Assembly: GCF_910592395.1 (NCBI RefSeq) | Contig: NC_088323.1 | Span: forward strand, 4,898,001-4,962,000 | Source: Lineus longissimus | Lineage: Eukaryota > Nemertea > Pilidiophora > Heteronemertea > Lineidae | Direction: 5' to 3' | DNA: 64,000 nt | Shown here: positions 33,558 to 45,797 of the stretch, one piece after another | Layout: each line of letters starts with the position of its first letter | Position numbering within the stretch: the first letter of the stretch is position 1 | The notes under the pieces: model-generated | Databases searched by the model: none | Seen by the model: only the letters and a program-made list of their open reading frames with translations | What the model was told of the DNA's origin: nothing | Translations under genes and position numbers: made by a program

Positions 33558-36500
33558 CTATCTGAAATCGCCAACTTTAATGGACAGTCCAACCTCTTTT
33601 CTTTCCTTCTTTTTCACATTTGGTCCCATGCCACTGGCGAATTGCGACTTCTTTTGCTGTCTCCTGAAAACACAGTAATGAAAATCTATAAAATCTTATG
33701 ACCTTTTGAAACTTCATGCATTATTTCCGAGGCCGAGGGATACTGAAATAAGAAACTGAAGAAATCACTCAAAAGCCAGAAAAATTAGGCTACTAGACCA
33801 GAAAAAAAACAGAAATATGGTCAGTTTTGCAGGTAAACTATATTTCGAACTACATGTATTTCAAACGACATTACTGACACTTTAAACAACTTTTTCCACT
33901 TACTCTTTCTGTTTTTGTTCTGTTAACTGTTTCAGTTTTTCTTTCCCCTCATCGTCCTCAACCGTGGTAAAGTCGTCCTCATTCGTCGGATCATACGCTA
34001 AATTCTGAAAAATATCTCAAAGAAACTAAAGCAAGAAACTCACTCAGGGATGCGACAGTGCCCTGAAATCACAAAGTCCCTTTTAAGGGAGGCAGGACGC
34101 AGGGAACGTTGGATAAAGGAGGCCATCAAAATTAACAACAGAGACCCGAGGCAGCATCATCTAAGTCGTGGTCACATCTACAACAGGATTCTCACCATTT
34201 CACGCAGTCAGTGCGGAGAGATATGATCCAACAAGAACTAGACATCGTGTGTTTCCTATAGATCAAGTCAGACGTATGTTGTATTAAAACATATAAAAAG
34301 AAAAACTATTTCACTGGTTGAGCCCTGGAACATTTCATCGGCTGATGAGGAACCTGCACAACAAAACCTGCCAAAAGTACGTTCCCTGCAGGCAACTGGA
34401 CCATGGTTGTATTTCCCAGGTCAATAATTATTGAATATTTCATCCCTTAATTACTCTACATGGGGAAATAGCACCAAAAATGTTGTTTTATTGGTCCTTA
34501 ATTCTATTTTGATGAGTTTTAGGGAGAAAATCAACAAAACTTAATTCTGATGGAAAATGCACTGGACGTGTACCTTTTAGTACTGGTGCTGCCATCTGGA
34601 TTTTTAGTTCTGCAGGTTCCTCATTGGTCCCAATTCTTACCTTGACTCCGATCACGTCGCCGTCCTTGATCAAGTATGGCGCATGTTTCACGTTCACTTT
34701 TCCGCCATCTTTCTTTTTGCCTTTGTTTCCTCTCTGTTGCTTCTAGAACACAACAAAACAAACTTCAATACGCAACAACCAGGAATCTACCATAAAATGG
34801 TATCGACTTTGACAATATGCAGCCCCTGACACAAGTAATTGGCAATACCAAATCCCAAAGCATCATTTTACTACGGCGACAACGGACAAATATCCTAATG
34901 AAAACAGGACAGTCATGTGCTAATGCAATTATCCAACTAGTTAAGCTGATTGACACCTCTAGTTTCCCACCAATTGTGCTGACAGGTAATTCAAATTGCC
35001 AAATAATTAGACAAAACTTACCCCAGAATGAGGAACGTCTCTTATCACCATCCACTCATACTTTTCTTCGAAATGCTTTGCAATGGCAATTTGTTCCATT
35101 GGGAGTGTCAAGTGGTCTGCGCATCTTTGCTTGAGACTCGTCACGGTTGCATCCTTGCTCGAGTCCCACACAATGTCGCCTCGGGAAGAGTAGGATCGAC
35201 TCTGGGGCATGCGCTCCCAGATCTGGAGGAGGACATCATTATTACTAAAACAGAGAAGAGAAGAGTTTATCACAGTGCCTGCCTTGACTTCACAGTGCCT
35301 GCCTTGACTAAGTGAGTTTGGGGGGGCCCTCCCCTGAATATTTGAAGTTTTAACAGGGCAATATAAGATGACGTTAGCAGGCCTATAGCAGGGGCATTGA
35401 TGCGTTTTCAAACTTCACAGGAAACAGACAATAAGAGTATTACATGATTCCCTGCAGCTCGGCACAATCCACCCCAAACACAAGACACCATCGATGACCA
35501 CAGCCACCCTCCATCACCTACCCTAACATTTCTTCGTGTTCGAGCACCTGGACACACAAATTGCTACTTGCAGACACTTTCTGCCTCCTGAAAGAGAAAG
35601 TTATTGAATAATGACAGATACATGAGGTGATTTTTGTTCGACTTTGCAGAATTAATATTTGACCTAGACAAAACATCCACCTGATAATGCACTTCTAATA
35701 ATGCCACATGAACATCACTCGAACTGCAAACTTAAGACTTAAAACTTGTCAAATATCATTTGCGTCTTTGAAAGCACCAACTTACTGTATATTCTGTTTA
35801 TTATCTCTGAGAACATTTTTCAACCGTCCATTTTCAATCAATCGAACACGAAGGAACTCAATCATTGGAACGTTCCGTTCTGCCACGGCCGGCAGAGTCA
35901 GGATCAACGACTTCAAACCAGCGACTGAGGACTCCCTGGCTACTTCAATCATCCCACAGTTGGTCGGAGCATCGGATGACGTTTCCTTTCCACCGCTTAT
36001 CAACCCACGGAAGCCGCTCGTGATCCATGAAATATATCCAACAGAGTCTTGTTGACAAGCTGGGGTGGGGTAGAGCCACACTGGCAGCTGGTAGAAGCCC
36101 TGGAACAGACACCACTTGTTTTATCTTTACTAAATTCGTCTCGACTGTTTGAGCAGTTTAATGCCAAATATCACAGACATTTCGCCCCACCCCCCACCCC
36201 CCAAAAAAGTGTAATTTTGTTTCTTTTTTCGGAAATTTAACAGAAATTGCAAAGAAGAGACACATTTGGCAGTTTACCGTACCTTTGGTGGCAACCTTCC
36301 TTCCTCCAGCAGCAGGAGAGTTCCATCTCGAACGTTGCACTGCTCCAACGTCTTATCGATGTCGTCCAAGATGGCCGCGGCCTCACCGCACCAATTCGCC
36401 TGTCGCAAATGCCAGTCCCCTGCTACGGAATGAAAGAAAGTAGAAGAAATGAACGAGCCAAACAAAGTCCTGCGGCGACATGGAGTTGAACCAACAACTT

Positions 36501-39500
36501 CAGAGACCTCCAGACAGCACTAGAGAGTTTTTGGCAAATGCTTGGATGGGAAATTTCTGATGACACTCACCAGCTAGACCCAGTTTGGAGGCAGCCACGG
36601 TCAGACATTCCAGTATTGTTGAATTTTTGTTCAGGATCACCTCAAAGTCGGCCACGTCCCCCATCCCTTCCTGCGCCAGGCGGATATTCAAAGTGACCTG
36701 AAAAAAATAGGTGCAGAAATGATTCCAACTTTTCAGAGACGGAGTGAAATGGTGAGGACGACTGGGTAATCTGACAAGCAGGTCTGACTGTTTAAGTGTT
36801 TAAGTGAAGAAGAAGCGAGACGATAACCTTGCTTAGACTACTCACCTCATCAGTGGTAGGAGAAGACCCTCCCTCAAATATCAAATGTGTCGTCTCATGA
36901 ATTGCGGCCTTTTCTAAAGTCAGATTCTCACGTAGAGGTATCTGTAGTCCAACATTTTGGTCGTCAATTCTGAACCTTCCACCGCCAGGAATATCACAGT
37001 CTTGTGGTAGTTTGGATATCACCAGAGCTTTGAGCTCCTCTACGCTCTGAAAGATTAAGAGCAAAAAGGTTCCGACAGGGAAAACTTATGTCAGTGTTCA
37101 CCCGAATTGAAATGCAGATATCCAATAAATGCAATAAATAAATTCAGATTATCCTTACTGTATCTGATGTAGCATTGACCTTCACGGTAGGGTATTCCCC
37201 TTTCACTTCCTCTAGACATTTGACCGCCACTGATAACGTCATGTCATTCCTTAACTTCTCTTGAACGTCTGCCATTTCACTAGGACTGCAAAGAGATTGT
37301 TATGCAAACATGAATTGGTCACCTCAATTAGTTGAAACCATGATACATGTTAAAATGTATGTTTGCCAGGCTAAAAGTTGTTCAACGATGTGGTCCATGC
37401 CATTACTTCCAATCTGGATATCAGACCAGCCAACTCAAAGCAAAACATAATCATTTATGGAAAACTTAATAGGGAGAGCCTACCTTTGACTTTTGGATAT
37501 CAATATTTCACTTCCATCTCCCAGCTTGAACTCTTCAAGAGTGAGTTGATCCTGGTCTCGGGACAATAGCACAGATTCTAAGGAGTTTCCTGTGAAGAAC
37601 ACATCAATTTGTTAGACCAACTGTGGATAAATATCAGCAAGCAATCTGAACTAAAAAAACACACAAATTCTATGCCTGATTTTCAAGACATACTGATGCC
37701 AGAGAAGATATCTTGGGGATGTCTATTCATGGAAGCAGAGAGGCTATTCCTGAAGCATGCTCTCTTCAGAGTCTGAATTGACCATCGGGTCTACTCACCG
37801 TTCTTGGTAAGCAAATGAATATCAAACTTCTTCAAATCAAAAACTTCCATCAATGAAATCCTCATAGCACCAAGGGGAAGATTCTTAGGGAAGCCTCGTT
37901 CTAACTTTGCTCTCGATCCTTCGTGGACGGTCAATAGGACCGGCTCGCATTCCGTCCCTACAGCTACAACTCCATTCCGTATTTTCTCACCATCCCATAA
38001 GAAGAGGAGGTCGTTGTTCTTGAGACCGGCGTCTTTAACGCTGTTTGACAAATCACCTGGAAAGGAAATAGAAAAACAACGGAACGTTATCATAGTCATA
38101 GAATGTGTTTCAAGAACCCCACTGCTTGGAGATCACAGTTTGACTCTTTCCTCAGTTCCAATGCCAACCAGCTACGTCTTACCGACTCCTCCTAGTGAAG
38201 CCATTCTTTCAAAGCCCCCCCCCTCAATGTTATGATAGCAAGAATTTACTCACAGATAACCTTGTTATAGAGATGCAGACCAGCTGGTAGGTGTTTAGCT
38301 GTATGGACGGTGGAGAACGTATCACCAACAATCTGCAAAATAACAACATTCGGTCACAGTAGTTAAGTGTTAACCACAGTAGTTTCCTCGATGTGCAGGC
38401 CATAGCTGGGGTAATAAAGTGAAATGCTTTGAGCGATGAAACCGCGTTGAACATAGCCCTATAGAAGTCCCAAGAAGCAGGTCATCTATTCTGCATTGTT
38501 TTTGAACAATTTCTTGGAACTGCTTTTTGTTTGCTAGGCAATTACCTCCACAAGGGCATGTCGAAGTTCCATGGTGTTTTTTCGCCGGTCCAACGTGATT
38601 TGTTTCGGTTCAGATTGTTTACAAGACCTGAGAGCAGACGTCACTGATGAATACTCGTAGTCGGCTGCCTGGAGAACAGTCAACACAATACAATTCTGTT
38701 CACTCTCATGGTCTTCCCTGGAATGGAAAAGAGAATCGGGCAAGAATTACAGATAGTGATGATGGAGACTCTCCATCAAGAATCTCCATCATAGAAGATC
38801 ATGGTTGTATCTATCAGATAGCTCACTAAGAACATAAAGAAGGAAATCCAAGACTTTTCATTGCCGCACTGCCCGGCGAGATTGGAGAAGGTCAGTCTCA
38901 ACCTACCTCTGTTTCAACAGCTGTGCATTCAGTTCATCCACTTCAGTCTTTAGATAGGGTGGAATGGGCGTTTTATGGACAATGGGTTGGTACGATCTCT
39001 TGCGATAAAACAGCATATAGCCACTCTCTCTCCCGCTGAACTGTTTCTCGATGTCACTCTGCCAGATTGGATGCACATGTGTATCGTTGAAGTCGAACCA
39101 GCAGTGTCCAGGGGGAGGAGGACTGAAAGGAAGAAGAGCAAATGATCATTCAGTCATAGGCTATTTGCGCAAAAGTACTTCGAAATGTTCTCCCTTTGTC
39201 CCAAGGAAGTGAAGCCCAACTTAACACCTTCAAGTGCAATCACAAAACTTGACAACATGACTTAATGATGTAAAATCGACCCAACGAGCTGAGGAGCAAT
39301 ATATTTTCGAACTCACTCTTTTTTCGAGCTGTTGTGGCGGGTCACTATCCAGGGATCCTGCTTAGTGCCAGAGCTGCCATCTGGTGTCGAATCCTTCGTA
39401 CCAAATGTCTCTAGATCCGACTTCAAGCTGACAGTCCGTGTCGACTCGGAAAACATGAAAATATCATCATGTTTTTGAACAAACTGGAATGTAATGCAAG

Positions 39501-42500
39501 CAGAACAATAGTCATACTTGAATGAAGTTTGAATATCATCAGACTTGCAGGAGATACTTGTACAGTAGCAGTCTGAAACAGGCTGCATTGGAAAGAGCAG
39601 CATTAAACAAGGCTGCCTTCGCCGAGGTGGACACCTAAACCTGACACCAGATACAAGGAGCCTGTTTTACAATTCAAAGGACTGGGAAGAGCCCGGAATT
39701 TTAGTTCCTTGCGAGCTTCGCTGGTTCATCCAGAAATACAATCCTGGGTTCTCCCTGGGATCTAACCCAGGCACTTCTGAATGGAAGCCAGTAGTGTTAA
39801 TCACAAGGCTGTGAGGCTCCTTGTGAAGTCACTGATAAGATCCAGAGGACGACATCAGTGCATGACAGAAAATGATCAACAAACTTACAATTTCTATTAT
39901 CGCGCTTTATTTACACTCACTCACACAAATATTTACAGATATTTACAAAATCTTGTGTCTCTACGACGTGTCTATTTACAGATTTTAATAAATAAGAACA
40001 GATGCTGTGGTTAACTTCATTTTCAATTCAAATCAAGATCTTGCAGTAAATACACCAAGAGAAATAATCAAAAACTTCATGATCATGCATATTATTCTCA
40101 TGATCTGTTTGACTGAAGAAAAAATGAAGTTACCAAGTCATTCAAACTTAACAGTACTCTTGTAACAGATATCTACATATGTACAAGTTGTAGAATGAAT
40201 CATCATTCACTATCATTTGTTCATGCAATTTCTGCATAACAAGATACTCTTGTAAGTTCATCGGCATTTGCCAAAACAGTTCAAACTATTGGGATAGTAT
40301 TCGTTAAAAGAGTCAATAGCACAATTGCACATAGTTTGTTGAATCACGGTATAGTCTAACGTTCTACTGCCGGTTCGTCTCGACTAAACTCAGAAGTTGT
40401 TCAACGACGCTATCGATACTCGTGGTCTGGCGTTTCTCGGGCTGCATGAGATCCTGACAAAACTGCACGATCTGGTCCTCGAGTTTTCGTTTCTCGTTCC
40501 TCGGTTTCGTGTTGTGCGAGCGATTACGTTTGTTCGAAAACCACGACTTGACCTGTATGACGGAGATGTTCCCATCGAGAGCGAGCTGTTCCTTATCCTC
40601 ATCGGATGGATACGGATGATCGACATGTTGGAGGTACCACGTGTTCATGACGTTGACAGCAAACGAGTCAAGCGGCTTGTTCTTCGCTACGATCTTGTTG
40701 TCGACGATCTTTGTAGGACAGCGACGTTTGGCTTTCTTCACAACACGTTCTACAGGTGGCGTTACTATAGGCTTAGCTGGCTCTGGCGTAATGGCGCTGG
40801 CAGTTTTCACCAAATCGATTAAGTCGCTGTAAGGAGTAGATGGCACCGCTGGTCTGGCCGGTTCTGGCTGTGCTGGACTCTCCAAGGTGGACTGCGTGGA
40901 CAGCCTGGCTCTCTTTCTGGATGGCGTGGACACTGGAGTCTGGACAATGGAAGCACCTAAGCCGGAGTCATCACCGCGTGGACTGGAAAACTTCATATGT
41001 GGATGGACCCTCGTCAACTGTGGACTCGATGTAGCATGGACTTGGTAGTGGTACGGAAACTGTGGTGACATCATCCAAGGCTGTGGAGCACCTCCCATCA
41101 TCGGCGACATGGGGACTTGGAAACCTTGATGCATCATCACTGGAGTGCTGGTTTGTTGACTCTGCTTCTGGTACCTCTGGTAGGCCATCACTGGCGACTG
41201 GAAAGCAGCCGGACTCTGGGCAGACGTCATCCCATAAACATAGTTGTAATAGTCAGCCATCTCTGTTGTATTTTCTAGCAGTATATGTTATCAGTTTAGC
41301 AGTAGAACAAGTTGTGATGCCTGACCTGGAAATCCTGGGGATTATATACATATCCCACCAGAGTGATAACCAACTCACCAATGCAAGAATTCTAAATTAG
41401 TGAGAGGCAGACTTACTAATTACTGATTTTCATGAATAAATTATTCAACCTGACAAAGGATTGAATGCCTAATTATTGATTTCAGTTCTCTAAACCACTG
41501 ACCATAAATCTCTGAATTACTGATCCGAATTTCACTAATTACTGATTAAAAATCATTTCACTTTAATCATGTGTTGGAATTAGTGAACATAGATCACAAT
41601 AAGTAGCATGGTTTAAGAGGTGATTACTGAGATGTTGTGGCAAATAATCACTATTTGGAACCAGTTTTGTAGAAAGTTCTTGCTACTTTCCAATCATCTT
41701 GTATTAAAACTACACTATTTTACCACAATGGGAATAATATCCAACTATTGAGTTTCATTCTTTAATCATAATCTGTCTTCACATACCTTACTGATGGTAC
41801 CATTGTGTTTCTTGAAACGTTTATTCCAAGAAACACCTGTCTGTTTCATCAACTCCTGAGCCAAGACGTCGACGGACAGCGATTTATTTTCCGCATTTTC
41901 CAGCAATGCTTTCAGCACATTTCTTGGTGAGTCTAACTGAACCAGGTCAATGTCGTCTTCTTTCTTCTTCGATAGCGTAATCACTTCTTCATCCTGGAAG
42001 ATAGGAGAGATAAGTCCAAGACTGCCAAAAAGATGCAATTTTGACATTTGCTATCCATCACCAAAAACTGGGTATCAAATTGATATTTTCTCTGAGCAAT
42101 GAACAGAATCCATGCTAAAGTTTGGTAAACTGTGTCTCACCGGTGGTACCCATTCTCCCGAGCCCTCCACGTCTCTGATATAGGCATGATAATGTCCTCC
42201 ATAGGCACTGCCACTGAAAAAAACAAGAAGGCGTAAGAATTCTTATAACCTTTTGGGTCTATTGGCCAAGTGACTCCGTCCTCAGGCAAGCTACTTATGT
42301 TTTTCACTTGGTGGGGTCTTTTCTTGCCCTGGCATAGACACCAGATGCCAGGAATCTTGGTTTTACATCTCATTCAAAGGACTTAGAAAAGTCAGGAATT
42401 TCAGTTCCTTAAAAGCCGCACCAGTTCATTGCTTAAGTATGTAAAATTTTCAATCAAATCGTACCTATGAATTACAACTGAAAACAGCTCATATTCCATG

Positions 42501-44610
42501 TTGTCTGGTGATTCTTGTTCAACATAGCGTGACATGTCCAGCGACAGCGGGAATGTAAATTTGCCATTCTCCTGAAAACAGAGCAAATGCTAAAATACTG
42601 TAAAAAATTAGCAGTCATTTTTATTTTTATTTCACAGATATGTGTGGTGAAGATCTCTCGTCTTTGGGTAAAACCAGAAGTCGATGGTTTTAATATTGAC
42701 TAGCAGGTCATTAAGGTCACCAAATTTGTTCAAAAGTTAACTCTATCTTAAATAAGATCATAATACAGTCAGTTTCTAGAATGGCTGTATTACCTTGTAT
42801 CGCTCCAACTTGATGAAATCAAAGCTGAACCTCAGAAGGGAGAATGACAATATGGGCGGCAAGCGACGTATCCTCGCCCCTTTTTTAGCATCGACCAATT
42901 TATTACACGCCCCACACCGATACTGCTATCTTAAATAAGATCATAATACAGTCAGTTTCTAGAATGGCTGTATTACCTTGTATCGCTCCAACTTGATGAA
43001 ATCAAAGCTGAACCTCAGAAGGGAGAATGACAATATGGGCGGCAAGCGACGTATCCTCGCCCCTTTTTTAGCATCGACCAATTTATTACACGCCCCACAC
43101 CGATACTGATTTTTCCCGTCAAGTCTTTCTGTCTCGACATACTGGTTATAAAGGCCATTTTCCAGGCCGATATTTCCAGCAACTGTGATCGTCAAATCAA
43201 GGAAATGTTCTTCATTTTCGCTCACGCGGCCGCACTCTTGACATATTATCTGATTGACGACACTACCGTGGTATAAGTTTTTTATGAGGTTCTGCCCGGA
43301 TGTTCCGACTAGTGACTCCTCTATAGCGATGAACAGGATTCGATTTAATTCCTGTACATCATGTTGCTGTAGCTCCTGAAAATATATATTCAAAATAGTC
43401 CTTGATACTAAAAAATCTTGAAGAGACTGGATTATAACGGAGAAAAAACTATGACGATATAACATTTCTGTTTCAAATCATGAAGACCATTCAATGTAGT
43501 TGTCTATAGTGTATTTGTGTAAAGTATAAATTGTGTTTATTTCTTTACTGAACTGAGAAAAAGCCTCATTGTGTTTCGAAAATAACTTGGTTTGCATTTT
43601 CAAATCAAAAGCATTTTTCCAGTAGATTTTTTGAAATATGATGATATATTTTGAGTTGTATTCGGTGAACACCACTCACTCAACTTCAAAGGTAGTGAAT
43701 AATTAGCGTTGAAATTTCTCGTGAACCCAACTCACAAATTTCAAAGGCCTCCCTAATTGGGAGTGGCTAATTAGCAAGATTAGTTAAATAGGCAATTGGA
43801 GTATCTTTGAATCTTACTCACCGAGATCAAAGAAGCCTTAATTAGTGATATATAATAAGGTAAAATTTTTAATTATTTGAATGATTATCAGTGAACTCTT
43901 CTCAACTTCAGTCTTAATTAGTCAAAGTTAGCAGCTCAAGTTCACCTAATTTTGAAATCAACCAATCGCTGCTAAAGAAATGATTGAACAGCCAATCAAA
44001 TTTGGGAAACAATCTGCAATACCTACTTCATTATTGGTCCATCCAAAGCTGTCTGTGAGATCAGTGGTTGAGGTGCAAGACTGATTCAGATGCAGCATCC
44101 TTACAAACAACCGCTGTAGCTCAATTGGAATGATGCGGACCTTGGAACCAGCTTTGTTCTTGTCTTCGATCCTCCCCAACTCGTTGGTACCGAGTGCAAA
44201 AAGTGCATCTGAATTTCAATATCAAAAACAAATTAGTAGGAATGTACAAAATTAACAACAAACGATCGGTGACAGTAGTTCCAGCCTGGGGCTGTCAAAG
44301 AGAGACCTGGTGCTCGTCCAGTCAAACAAAACTTCACACAGGAGATGCTTTCAGACTGGTGGTGCTTGATTATGAAGACTGAATGAGAGGTCTGAAGAGC
44401 GGAATGTCACCAAGTTTCATTACCTCTGAATTCCGGAGTTAGAAATAGTGTTTGAAGGAGTGAGTTCAGGTAGCAAGTGGCGCCTTGGTTGAGAATTCCA
44501 CAGAATCGATGGCTTGGTCTGGACGGAGGCGGCGCATCATTGGTGGGGCGGTTTGAGCATCCTGTAGCAGCCACATCAGAGGAGTCCTCATCAAACAGCA
44601 TTGAAAACAT
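33558..44610 (-). CDS. USP40: Ubiquitin carboxyl-terminal hydrolase 40, complete, 22 coding exons
   Basis: Exons (high-low): 44610-44424, 44208-44027, 43375-42977, 42571-42465, 42213-42141, 41993-41787, 39483-39317, 39122-38907, 38717-38546, 38332-38254, 38056-37799, 37589-37484, 37285-37159, 37046-36846, 36697-36571, 36419-36283, 36099-35786, 35587-35522, 35244-35022, 34742-34641, 34004-33904, 33663-33558. Total 3657 bp, 1218 residues; all phases close. The catalytic cysteine box is [12 protein letters not shown] (Cys about 46) and the histidine box [11 protein letters not shown] (His about 299). Two zinc-knuckle pairs, CQEC and CGAC, lie in exon 3. [27 protein letters not shown]..., the ubiquitin-like repeats and the C terminus ending LSIKVGDF-R identify USP40 rather than another USP. 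Start at 44610 matches the family (MF..LF.E). It cleaves ubiquitin from substrates; targets here unknown. Intron 6 hosts a homeobox gene. Confidence 0.95.
39605..39790. repeat. Dispersed repeat shared by two USP40 introns
   Basis: Core ATTCAAAGGACTGGGAAGAG..CCGGAATTTTAGTTCCTTGCG here parallels ATTCAAAGGACTTAGAAAAG.TCAGGAATTTCAGTTCCTTAA at 42370-42420 in another USP40 intron. A shorter AGGAATTTCAGTTCCTC match is in ABCF2 intron 4 near 48343. This is an old interspersed element of unknown type. Confidence 0.5.
40364..41260 (-). CDS. Intronless TALE-class homeodomain transcription factor nested in USP40 intron 6
   Basis: A single open frame of 298 codons from ATG at 41260 to the stop at 40364. 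Residues about 187-250 form a homeodomain with the three-residue loop extension ([13 protein letters not shown]) and recognition helix [11 protein letters not shown], which fixes it as TALE class; position 50 is Ser. The N-terminal 180 residues are rich in Met, Gln, Ser and Pro with no PBC or MEIS domain that I can see, followed by a basic stretch (VVKKAKRR). A TATATAA box lies 82-88 bp upstream. It lies on the same strand as USP40, wholly within the intron between exons 6 and 7. Divergent intronless TALE genes of this type are known in spiralians (SPILE group, early cleavage-stage patterning). Assignment to that group is inference; the homeodomain call is firm. Confidence 0.9.
   Translation of the reverse strand: MADYYNYVYGMTSAQSPAAFQSPVMAYQRYQKQSQQTSTPVMMHQGFQVPMSPMMGGAPQPWMMSPQFPYHYQVHATSSPQLTRVHPHMKFSSPRGDDSGLGASIVQTPVSTPSRKRARLSTQSTLESPAQPEPARPAVPSTPYSDLIDLVKTASAITPEPAKPIVTPPVERVVKKAKRRCPTKIVDNKIVAKNKPLDSFAVNVMNTWYLQHVDHPYPSDEDKEQLALDGNISVIQVKSWFSNKRNRSHNTKPRNEKRKLEDQIVQFCQDLMQPEKRQTTSIDSVVEQLLSLVETNRQ
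41342..41348 (-). promoter_or_regulatory. TATA box of the nested homeobox gene
   Basis: TATATAA on the minus strand lies 82-88 bp before the ATG at 41260, which suggests the homeobox gene has its own core promoter inside the USP40 intron. Confidence 0.5.
42743..43108 (-). repeat. Tandem 183-bp duplication covering the end of USP40 exon 3
   Basis: 42743-42925 and 42926-43108 read identically by eye. Each contains the last 132 bp of exon 3 (from the QYRCGAC zinc-knuckle to the ERYK end), its donor site and 51 bp of intron. I annotate the copy nearer the transcript start as exon 3 and the other as a partial, probably skipped, exon duplicate. Confidence 0.93.
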
Positions 44611-45797
44611 GTTGAGAGTCTTTACCGGGCTAGACAAAGAGACGCAGCATCATATGAATCCAAAGCTGGAAGAGAAAGATCTATAATAGACTATTTTGAC
44701 GAAGTTTGAGAGTGCAAAAAATTAGGGGCTGGATGCAGAGGGGGCATGATGATGATGATGATGATGATAATGTCAATGATTGATGAATTGATGGGGGTCT
44801 TTTGCATTTCAAATAAACACAACAAAACCTCTTTTGGGGCAAAGTTAGGAGCAAAACATACACCAGTTTGATCTCTAATGTTGCATTTAGTACCTAGTTG
44901 TTAGATTTTAAGAAAATGTATTCTTGTCTCATGAGAATAGCAGCTTTTGTTGAAGTTCGTAACAAAAATAAGGAAGTCAGGTCTTTTTGGTCTGCAACCG
45001 AGCAGTTTTACGACGCCACCTGGCGGTAGAAAATTTATAGCCACAAAATAACATTGCTTGCCTGCATATTTTTAAATATCTTATGATAATGAGTTAGAAA
45101 ACGGGCCTTTATTCCTACAGAATAATGTTCATTTTATCATCTATTGAGTTGTTTGTCAACGTCTTAAGCTAAAATCATTCTTATAAATTACTTCAACTAC
45201 ACTTTATATCGACATTATCGGAATATATGTTGATGACGTCACAAATTCTCACCCTACTGTCGCTCCTTTAGCTCCGGCGAATACACGTGAAGAAGCCGGA
45301 TTGCGACATTCCATTTCATTCATATCACAAAACGCTAATTTCACAGGTAATTATGTTCTTCTTTACATAGTTTCGCATGTGAGATGAATAATAAGATTTT
45401 AGTGTACTGATTTGGAAATTTTAAAGTGCCGATTTTCGTTGATCTGGTTGTATTTCGACTGAAGAAGGGGTTGACATTTCTACCAGCCGGCAGTAGTATT
45501 TGATGACGCAGTGTGTCTCGCACAATGTACATGCATACACAATGTACACTATCACTATGTACATTGTCCATACATTCAAAGAGAGTAAAGACATCCGTTT
45601 CGCCTGAAGTGAAACCATGGGTTTTGTCTGAAGTTGCTCTGGCCTTCTGAAGTGTTCAGAGGTTTTTATTTTGTCATAACTTTGATTTGTATCACTAATA
45701 AGTCAAGTGTAACTTGAACCCTGCTAGATTTTTAAAATATCCTTCTGTAGTTTTCCACATATTTCTAGAATTTAAAAAATGTATTTTCAGAATCACA
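44611..45797. other. Divergent upstream region of USP40 and ABCF2
   Basis: About 1.19 kb separate the two start codons. A (GAT)n microsatellite lies at 44746-44770. A likely non-coding first exon of ABCF2 ends at 45346 (TTTCACAG|GTAATT), and the coding exon acceptor TATTTTCAG lies 7 bp before the ATG. The arrangement could be a bidirectional promoter. Confidence 0.45.

Noticed and set aside
40397-40822. 141-codon frame on the opposite strand of the homeobox gene
   Set aside because: It is an antisense shadow of the TALE coding sequence.
44611-44637. Upstream extension of USP40 by nine codons
   Set aside because: The extension would need a non-ATG start; the ATG at 44610 aligns with the known USP40 N terminus.
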